Shown here one piece after another: positions 5,345 through 10,386 of a stretch of DNA of 10,386 nucleotides (position 1 is the first letter of the stretch; each line of letters begins with the position of its first letter). Where the stretch lies: contig PLXC01000031.1 in the NCBI GenBank assembly GCA_003151275.1, forward strand, positions 1 to 10,386, given 5' to 3'. Source of the stretch: Candidatus Melainabacteria bacterium. GTDB taxonomy: Bacteria; Cyanobacteriota; Vampirovibrionia; Obscuribacterales; Obscuribacteraceae. The position numbers and the translations under genes were made by a program. The notes beneath the pieces were generated by a model. It ran no database searches. It worked only from the letters and a program-made list of their open reading frames with translations, and had not been told where the DNA came from.

Positions 5345-7744
5345 TCAAGACGCATCAGTATTCATGCGCAGCCAATGTCTATCGACAGACCAACCAAGAA
5401 ATCGCCGACCACCGGAAGAGTGCCTACCATCAACATCGAATTGGGCACCACCTGCAATGGCGACCAAACCTTGCATAGCTGGGGCGAAGCGAAGCTGGAA
5501 TTCGTCAGTTTGCGTTGTCATATGCTCCGCGCACCAGTCGAAGAAAGAAGTTCGCGTTGATTGGTCGACTAATGAAAGATAAAAGATCATCTGACGCCAC
5601 GCGTACGCTGAGTTCTTTATATTTTGAAGTTCTGCTTTCCAGTCATTCAACCGCAGTTGTTGCCGGTGGCAAACCCAAGTGAAACAAGTACGCGCGGATG
5701 CTTCGAGGTCAGGTCGCAACATATCAGTAAGCTCCAGCGCGTTAAAAAGACTAGCAAGATTGTGAGTAGTGAGGATCTGTGATTGCTCGATAATGGCACC
5801 GTTTCGTGCCACGGACCATCGGTCCGCCTTTACTTTATCTGAGCCGGCACCATCAGCGAGCTCCGCACATATGCGAGCAAATCCAGGCGAGATCGAAGTC
5901 TTACCACTCGACTCGAGATCATTCAGTTTAAGAATGGCGTCGTAATTGATACCATAATATCTTTCATAAGCAGTTCCTCGCAACAGAGTAGCGGACTCTT
6001 TAGCTGCATTAAGAAAATTCTCTGCAAATTTGCCCATAAAAATGTCGGCAGCCAGCTCCTCAACGAGAGGAATGGAGATTCCACTTGCTCGCGCCAGAAC
6101 CCGCAATTCTTTGATCAGTTTATTCGGAAATATTGTTTGTGGGAAAGACAAAACCGCGAGAGTCGTAGATTGAATAAGTGCTGAGCGGGCCGCATTACTT
6201 GAAGCTTCGTTTGATCCAACCCACGGCGCTATTATGGAAATCCATGGAAGTTCATCAAATCTGACCTGGCTGGCAAGATTAAGTAACAACAGGGAGCGAC
6301 GTCGGCGAAAAGCGCGATATGAAGACTCAAAAACGCGCGCCAGAACTGGATCCGCAATCGACGAAACTCTGATACGTGCAGTCAACATTGAAAGTAGTGT
6401 AGACATTGCCTCGCTCGATGTGACAATTCGTTTTTGGATGAGTGCATCGAGCGGAGCATCAAGACAACGCATTGCTTTATTGACGACAGAGTGCGGAATC
6501 TCTGCACCAGATTTGGTACTGATTCCAGATGCTTCGGCGGCAGACAACGGTCCAAAAAAGTTTTCTAGTTCTGGAATGCCTTCATCCTCGGGCTGGTCTT
6601 GCAATCGATCTGCCAACACTCCAGCCAGCACATGGTGCAAAGGTCGTTGTGCCATCGACTCCTGCCCAGCGCGAGTTAAACGCAGCCGCTCACTTCCGGG
6701 AGCACCGTGTTTCATGATGTAGGAAGCGAGAATTTTACGAACCATTCCAACATCTCGGCCGGTAAGTGATGAAGGATTTTCAATGGCTTTAGTTAGGAAA
6801 ACTCTAAGGCGTGCAAAGTTCTCCTTCCTATTCTCAGGTTTGCCGCACCGCATATAGTGCGCTCGCGCACGCCTATAGTCAGTTAGCAACTGTTGAGCAC
6901 GAGATGCAAAATCCTCGGGGTAATGGCGGCATGGCCATCCTCCAACGACAATGGGTTGTCCGTTAGCCGCTCTCACGAGCGCCCCCTCATTGTCAGTCTG
7001 AAAAGCGGGCGGCTCTCCATCAATTGTTTCTAGAAAAAGACTCACCACTCGATCGTAAAGCGGAGTCCAAATTTGGATCGCTTCGTTCATGCACGGCACC
7101 GAAGCTTGAGGACGCTTCGCGCGAAGGCCAATCACACATTGACCAGCAGTTTGAACGTAAACACCCGCGTTCAGACGAGTAGGCCGAGCATTTGGTGCTG
7201 GATAAAAACGCAGCTGCGCAAAAAACGGCAGAATAGGTTCGACTAGCTTAGCGGCTAGCGCAGGCTCCCCCTTGTTCATCAACCAAGTCGCTATAAGCAA
7301 TGCTCCTTCCTCTGGAACATTGATACGAAAACATCCACTTGCCAGCAATGCCGACAATTCCGTCTGGCCCTGATCGCTCATGAAATACAAATTCAACGGG
7401 CCACGACCGTCTTGCTGACTTATAGATTCAACCGTTCGATTAGTAGCATCTTCATGAGATCGCAAAGTCTCAAGCTTCTCAAGTTCATAAGGAGTTAGCG
7501 GTCCTGAAGCAGCAAAACTACCTGTAGCAAATCCTCCGTGAACCACCTCAAGTGTGACCCAAGGAGGCGTATTTTGTACTGGAGTTCGCGAACCAATTTG
7601 CAAAGTGCGATCAATCAGTCCGGAAAGCACCTGTTGCCACTGCCTAACTCGTTTTTGCGCGTGCTCTCCTGAACTCGATAGCGCCTTAAGGAGCTCAGAA
7701 ACGGGGTAACCAGGATTGATGTGCAGGTCATCGTCTTCAGTCAT
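5345..7744 (-). CDS. Large conserved hypothetical protein (799 aa) behind the tRNA
   Basis: The frame stays open upstream to 7909, but that part reads through the tRNA. The ATG at 7744 (MTEDDDLHIN), 6 nt past the tRNA CCA end, is the sensible start and gives 799 residues. There is no signal peptide, membrane helix or clear Walker motif, so a soluble cytoplasmic protein is expected. It is mostly helical. Stretches that look conserved are PEEGALLIATWLMNKGEP (144-161), SSLTGRDVGMVRKILA with KHGAPGSERLRL (325-356), SYRAFRRRRSLLLLNLASQV (475-494), LLRGTAYERYYGINYDAI (587-604), ILTTHNLASLF (657-667), AYAWRQMIFYLSL (713-725) and the C-terminal RRFLGWSVDRHWL (780-792). The Arg run at 480-483 could contact nucleic acid. 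I do not recognise a named domain. From memory, similar sequences exist as hypothetical proteins in other phyla. Only a weak AGG precedes the ATG, 11 nt away, inside the tRNA acceptor end. Confidence 0.8.
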   Translation of the reverse strand: MTEDDDLHINPGYPVSELLKALSSSGEHAQKRVRQWQQVLSGLIDRTLQIGSRTPVQNTPPWVTLEVVHGGFATGSFAASGPLTPYELEKLETLRSHEDATNRTVESISQQDGRGPLNLYFMSDQGQTELSALLASGCFRINVPEEGALLIATWLMNKGEPALAAKLVEPILPFFAQLRFYPAPNARPTRLNAGVYVQTAGQCVIGLRAKRPQASVPCMNEAIQIWTPLYDRVVSLFLETIDGEPPAFQTDNEGALVRAANGQPIVVGGWPCRHYPEDFASRAQQLLTDYRRARAHYMRCGKPENRKENFARLRVFLTKAIENPSSLTGRDVGMVRKILASYIMKHGAPGSERLRLTRAGQESMAQRPLHHVLAGVLADRLQDQPEDEGIPELENFFGPLSAAEASGISTKSGAEIPHSVVNKAMRCLDAPLDALIQKRIVTSSEAMSTLLSMLTARIRVSSIADPVLARVFESSYRAFRRRRSLLLLNLASQVRFDELPWISIIAPWVGSNEASSNAARSALIQSTTLAVLSFPQTIFPNKLIKELRVLARASGISIPLVEELAADIFMGKFAENFLNAAKESATLLRGTAYERYYGINYDAILKLNDLESSGKTSISPGFARICAELADGAGSDKVKADRWSVARNGAIIEQSQILTTHNLASLFNALELTDMLRPDLEASARTCFTWVCHRQQLRLNDWKAELQNIKNSAYAWRQMIFYLSLVDQSTRTSFFDWCAEHMTTQTDEFQLRFAPAMQGLVAIAGGAQFDVDGRHSSGGRRFLGWSVDRHWLRMNTDAS

Positions 7745-7750
7745 GTTAAA

Positions 7751-7825
7751 TGGACCTGGAGGCAGGATTTGAACCTGCGCCCGGCCGGTAAGAAGCCGGC
7801 TGCTCAACCACAGAGCTTCTCCAGG
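7751..7825 (-). tRNA. Atypical tRNA, anticodon UCU (nominally Arg-AGA)
   Basis: The 75-nt gene folds as a full cloverleaf with no mismatch. Acceptor stem: CCTGGAG (7825-7819) with CTCCAGG (7761-7755). D arm: GCTC/GAGC with loop TGTGGTT, keeping G18-G19. Anticodon arm: GCCGG/CCGGC with loop CTTCTTA (7795-7789), giving U33 and anticodon TCT at 7793-7791. Variable loop: CGGGC, whose C48 can pair with G15. T arm: GCAGG/CCTGC with loop TTCAAAT. CCA is encoded at 7753-7751. Departures from canonical tRNAs are A8 and U14 (normally U8-A14), U21 (normally A21), U37 (normally a purine) and discriminator U73. Usual bacterial tRNA-Arg has A20 and A/G73, both lacking here. The real amino acid is therefore uncertain. 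The gene sits 6 nt before the 799-residue gene and is likely its co-transcript. Confidence 0.82.
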
Positions 7826-7832
7826 ACAATAA

Positions 7833-7860
7833 GTAATAGTTGACGAATATGCTATTGAAC
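7833..7860 (-). promoter_or_regulatory. Possible tRNA-proximal promoter
   Basis: Read on the minus strand, GTTCAA (7860-7855) and TATTAC (7838-7833) are separated by 16 bp. Transcription would begin almost at the mature tRNA 5' end (7825). Both boxes are imperfect. Confidence 0.25.
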
Positions 7861-7933
7861 ATACCGTTCCCATTCCACACAATGGGTCGCAATTAACACG
7901 ACTGTGCAACTACATTTGAGAAGTGATCAAAGA

Positions 7934-7966
7934 ATTATAGCGCGCCGTTGCGTGGCACATTGTCAC
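7934..7966 (-). promoter_or_regulatory. Possible distal promoter of the tRNA cassette
   Basis: A perfect TATAAT is read on the minus strand at 7939-7934. The best -35, GTGACA (7966-7961), is one base from consensus but 21 bp away, which is too long for the usual sigma-70 geometry. Use of this site would give a tRNA leader of about 100 nt holding the 7869-7886 hairpin. The -10 box lies inside the span of the TGATCAA inverted repeat. Confidence 0.35.
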
Positions 7967-8036
7967 TCACAATTCAATTAGTATTCTTGATCAATCTCCA
8001 GCTATATACTGACACAAGACTAAAGTCGCAAAGAGA

Positions 8037-9389
8037 TTATTGTTGGCTGATCCAAGTGCTTATCTGTTCTAAAACAGCAGGCGACATCGTCTGCTCGATT
8101 TCACCATACTCGGAAATTGCGCCGGTTTTTGAATCTTGGAATAAGTGATTGGCTTTTGGCACCACAATCACGGTGATATTTTTATTGTGCGCGGCAATAT
8201 CATTGATGAGCGGAACGTTGAGCTTAACTGGCACCTGAACGTCATGCTCGCCGTAAATAGCAACAACCGGACAAGTAAGCGATTTCAAAGTAGGTGCCGG
8301 ATCGTACGAAACGAAATCGGCAAACCACGGCGATGTAAGTTGTTTCATCGCTTTTGCGATTAGCTCCGCAGAGGCACCATTCGCTTTCAATATTTCGGAA
8401 ACTTTCTCTTTCAACTTCGCTGTGTCCTTAGTAGTGCGAACCACCTCCAAGATCGATAGTTGCACAGCTCGGTTTTTCACATCAGGAAATGCATATTCAT
8501 ATTGCGACTTTAAGATCTCGTATCCCGTTACGACTGGCCCTGCGAGCATTGCAATGAAGACAATGTCCGCTCTTCGAGTTGCCACCATTGGTGCAACATC
8601 GCCGCCTTCGCTATGGCCTAGCAATCCGATCTTATGTTGATCAACATTTGGATACTTACTAATGAAGTCAACCGCAGCTGAAGCATCGTCTGCGAAATTT
8701 GACATTTTCGCAGCAGAATAATCTCCAGTTGATTTGCCCGTTCCTCTTTTGTCATAGCGAAGAACAACGATGTCGTGCCGCGACATCCAGTCGGCAAGCA
8801 GCAAAAAGGGTTTGTGCCCGAATATCGGCTCATCTCGCGTATTGGGACCAGAACCACTTACTAAAACGACGGCACGATAGGGTCCAGCGCCAACGGGTGA
8901 TGTAATGGTGCCAGACAGCGTGACATTATCTTTGCTCTGAAATGATACTTCTTTGGATTCATAAGGAAAGGGCGGCTTAGGCTCTTGTGGACGGTGAACA
9001 CCAGTGCTTCCGCGAGTAAGAGTAAGTGCTAAAGTCTGCCCACTCTGCGACCAAGTGCCGACCAAAGTGTCAGTTTTACCGTTGTATTTGCCGTGGAAAC
9101 TGAAAGCCGGTTTTTCGCTTTTCGCTGTAACCTCGTCAACATGAATTTCAACTTGGTCCAAGACCATACCGAACGCGTTCTGACTAGGTGAGTCAAGAGT
9201 TCCTTTATATGACTTATCCGCAGCCATCTTGAAGTGTATGACCACGGGCATCCCAATTGGCTGAATCTTACCTTGCCAATCTCCAATTACTTTCTCACCA
9301 AATGTGGTATCAATAGCTTGAGCGACCCCATTACATAAAAGAACGACAAAAGTTAGAAAAACAGCGCTGAATCTTTTTAGAAATAGCAT
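8037..9389 (-). CDS. Secreted alpha/beta hydrolase (serine esterase/peptidase-like)
   Basis: From the ATG at 9389 the protein has 450 residues. An N-terminal Sec signal peptide (1-25) starts MLFLKRF, has a long hydrophobic core and ends GVAQA. An N-terminal beta domain follows (about 30-127, with GDWQGKI and the GTWSQSG strand), as in many exported hydrolases of this type. The alpha/beta hydrolase domain (about 150-450) contains VVLVSGSGPNTRDEP near the oxyanion hole, VLRYDKRGTGKSTGDY, the nucleophile elbow GHSEGG with Ser260, Asp383 in IYGEHDVQVP and His415 in PKANHLFQ, so the triad is complete. The expected activity is hydrolysis of an ester or small peptide outside the cytoplasm; the substrate is unknown. 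A TTG at 9413 would add eight residues but overlaps the upstream gene. With the ATG the gap is 10 nt, suggesting one operon. Confidence 0.88.
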   Translation of the reverse strand: MLFLKRFSAVFLTFVVLLCNGVAQAIDTTFGEKVIGDWQGKIQPIGMPVVIHFKMAADKSYKGTLDSPSQNAFGMVLDQVEIHVDEVTAKSEKPAFSFHGKYNGKTDTLVGTWSQSGQTLALTLTRGSTGVHRPQEPKPPFPYESKEVSFQSKDNVTLSGTITSPVGAGPYRAVVLVSGSGPNTRDEPIFGHKPFLLLADWMSRHDIVVLRYDKRGTGKSTGDYSAAKMSNFADDASAAVDFISKYPNVDQHKIGLLGHSEGGDVAPMVATRRADIVFIAMLAGPVVTGYEILKSQYEYAFPDVKNRAVQLSILEVVRTTKDTAKLKEKVSEILKANGASAELIAKAMKQLTSPWFADFVSYDPAPTLKSLTCPVVAIYGEHDVQVPVKLNVPLINDIAAHNKNITVIVVPKANHLFQDSKTGAISEYGEIEQTMSPAVLEQISTWISQQ

Positions 9390-9399
9390 CAAATTTTTC

Positions 9400-10386
9400 T
9401 TACGTCTGTTCAAAACTTAGATTCTTAGGAAAGACCTTCCACTGGCTGATTGTAACAGGCACATCTAAATCAACTTCTTCAAACTTAAGACCATCGAGCC
9501 AGAATTTGCCGTTGCCTGAAAGCTGGGCACCGATAGAAATGACACCAGCATGATGCGGTACATCCACAACTATTTCGTGTTTGGTCCAATCGTGTGTTCC
9601 AGCTCCATCTAAATCAAATGCATTTTCAGAAAACAAATCATTGCTGACAATATCCATTACACACAAGTGAAGTCCACAATGACCTTTGACTTTAGAGGTC
9701 TTAGTGTAAGCAGTGAATCGCACTCTCTTTCCCCGATAAGATGGGGCGCCAAATTTTTGAAACAGCCAACCATAATCTGACTCGCCGACGCTTACGAGAG
9801 ATTTTATGCAGGCAGAACGTTTACTTGTGTATGCGACCGCCTCGTCTGCGCCAATTTCATACACTCGTCCCTTCGTTCCCCACTGCAACCAAGCTTTCGG
9901 TAAGACACCGACAAAATCGTCATTAAGATATTTGGCTATCTCATTTTTGGAGAAGTCCATGTTTACCGGATGTCCAACCCACACTCCCCGACAGCCAAGT
10001 GCGTAATTGTCAGTTCTAGGCACGTCCAAATCGACTTCTTCGAACGAAATCCCAGATATGTACATCGCTCCTTGACCGGCTACTATTCCGGCAAAGCGAA
10101 TGGTAGTAGCTGTTTGCGGCACGTCCAGAACCAACTCACATTTGGTCCATTCGGTAGTCCCAGAAATTGGTCTATCCGCCATATTATCCAGAGCCAAAGT
10201 CGTATATCCAGGACCAAAAACGCACAGTGATATTACTGCAGTCTTCGCGACGTCCTTTGTTCGGACATGGGCAGTTAACCGAATTCTTTTGCCTCTGTAA
10301 CCTTGTCCCTCAAAATTCTGCATCATCCAGACGGTTGAGTCGCTTACTGCCTTTCGAACTTCAATGCAGGCGGATTTTTGTCCCTT
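9400..10386 (-). CDS. Tandem beta-module protein, 5' end outside window
   Basis: The frame is open to the right edge of the window, so the ATG at 10326 is internal. The 20 codons before it (GQKSACIEVRKAV and more) align with the second module. At least 328 residues are visible. The sequence is a tandem repeat with a period of about 187 residues. Each copy has SACI, YRGKR, LCV, a W-T-K strand, VLDVP or VVDVP, and ends FEEVDLDVP. Such beta-rich modules resemble the carbohydrate-binding-like sensor domains that, from memory, occur attached to helix-turn-helix regulators in other bacteria. No HTH is seen here because the N-terminus is cut off. The last residues, PKNLSFEQT, echo the start of a module (PVNMDFSKNE), as if a third copy had been lost. 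The hydrolase gene follows by 10 nt. Confidence 0.7.
   Translation of the reverse strand, partial: KGQKSACIEVRKAVSDSTVWMMQNFEGQGYRGKRIRLTAHVRTKDVAKTAVISLCVFGPGYTTLALDNMADRPISGTTEWTKCELVLDVPQTATTIRFAGIVAGQGAMYISGISFEEVDLDVPRTDNYALGCRGVWVGHPVNMDFSKNEIAKYLNDDFVGVLPKAWLQWGTKGRVYEIGADEAVAYTSKRSACIKSLVSVGESDYGWLFQKFGAPSYRGKRVRFTAYTKTSKVKGHCGLHLCVMDIVSNDLFSENAFDLDGAGTHDWTKHEIVVDVPHHAGVISIGAQLSGNGKFWLDGLKFEEVDLDVPVTISQWKVFPKNLSFEQT

Larger units (their letters stand above)
7826..8036. other. Gap between hydrolase gene and tRNA
   Basis: No gene is seen in these 211 bp. The gap holds two possible minus-strand promoters for the tRNA cassette (listed separately), a perfect 6-bp hairpin with a 6-nt loop (CCCATT at 7869-7874 and AATGGG at 7881-7886), and a spaced inverted repeat. 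The repeat is TGATCAAAGAAT (7924-7935) against ATTCTTGATCA (7983-7993), identical except for one extra A. I see no clear terminator for the hydrolase gene, whose stop is at 8037-8039. Confidence 0.5.

Noticed and set aside
6234..6722. 162-codon open frame on the plus strand
   Set aside because: It is antisense to the 799-residue gene, rich in Ser and Arg as expected of a shadow frame.
7745..7909. Upstream extension of the 799-residue frame (55 more codons)
   Set aside because: The added residues are the translation of the tRNA and its leader; a cloverleaf explains the sequence better.
1..10386. CRISPR array, insertion sequence or prophage structure
   Set aside because: No regularly spaced repeats, transposase or phage structural genes are visible; the only mobility gene is the truncated recombinase.

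Overview
The window carries about ten protein-coding genes and one tRNA-like gene, densely packed, with bacterial start sites (ATG and GTG), short intergenic gaps and several Sec signal peptides. Base composition looks moderate, a little under 50% G+C by eye. Secreted TPR proteins, bacterial PH-like membrane proteins and large conserved hypothetical proteins are typical of free-living, large-genome, Gram-negative-type bacteria. No marker in the window fixes the phylum. An Obscuribacterales-like (Melainabacteria) or other soil or wastewater lineage is only a weak guess.

Left part (1-2731). The tail of an unidentified gene (1-126) is followed by a secreted TPR-repeat protein (211-1035) that starts at GTG. 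Next, on the minus strand, is a FimB/XerD-like tyrosine recombinase (1121-1630). Its reading frame stops just after the H-x-x-R motif, so it lacks the tyrosine nucleophile, and the break lies in a short palindrome. A divergent gene (1829-2731) encodes an HpcH/HpaI-family aldolase with its active-site residues intact and, unusually, a signal peptide.

Middle part (2740-7825, all minus strand). A two-helix membrane protein with a bacterial PH-like domain (2740-3345) has its own TATAAT promoter. Upstream of it is a compact cassette, read in the order tRNA-like gene (7825-7751), 799-residue protein of unknown function (7744-5345), 103-residue His-rich protein (5176-4865), and DUF6745-domain protein (4860-3460). 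The tRNA folds as a perfect 7/4/5/5 cloverleaf with encoded CCA and anticodon UCU. Its core is strange: A8 and U14 in place of U8-A14, U21, U37 and discriminator U73. Its CCA end lies only 6 nt before the ATG of the 799-residue gene. This cassette is the best candidate in the window for an undescribed system, but its function cannot be read from the sequence.

Right part (8037-10386, minus strand). A secreted alpha/beta hydrolase with a full Ser-Asp-His triad lies 10 nt downstream of a gene that runs off the window edge. That gene encodes tandem copies of a beta-rich module with a period of about 187 residues. The two are probably co-transcribed.
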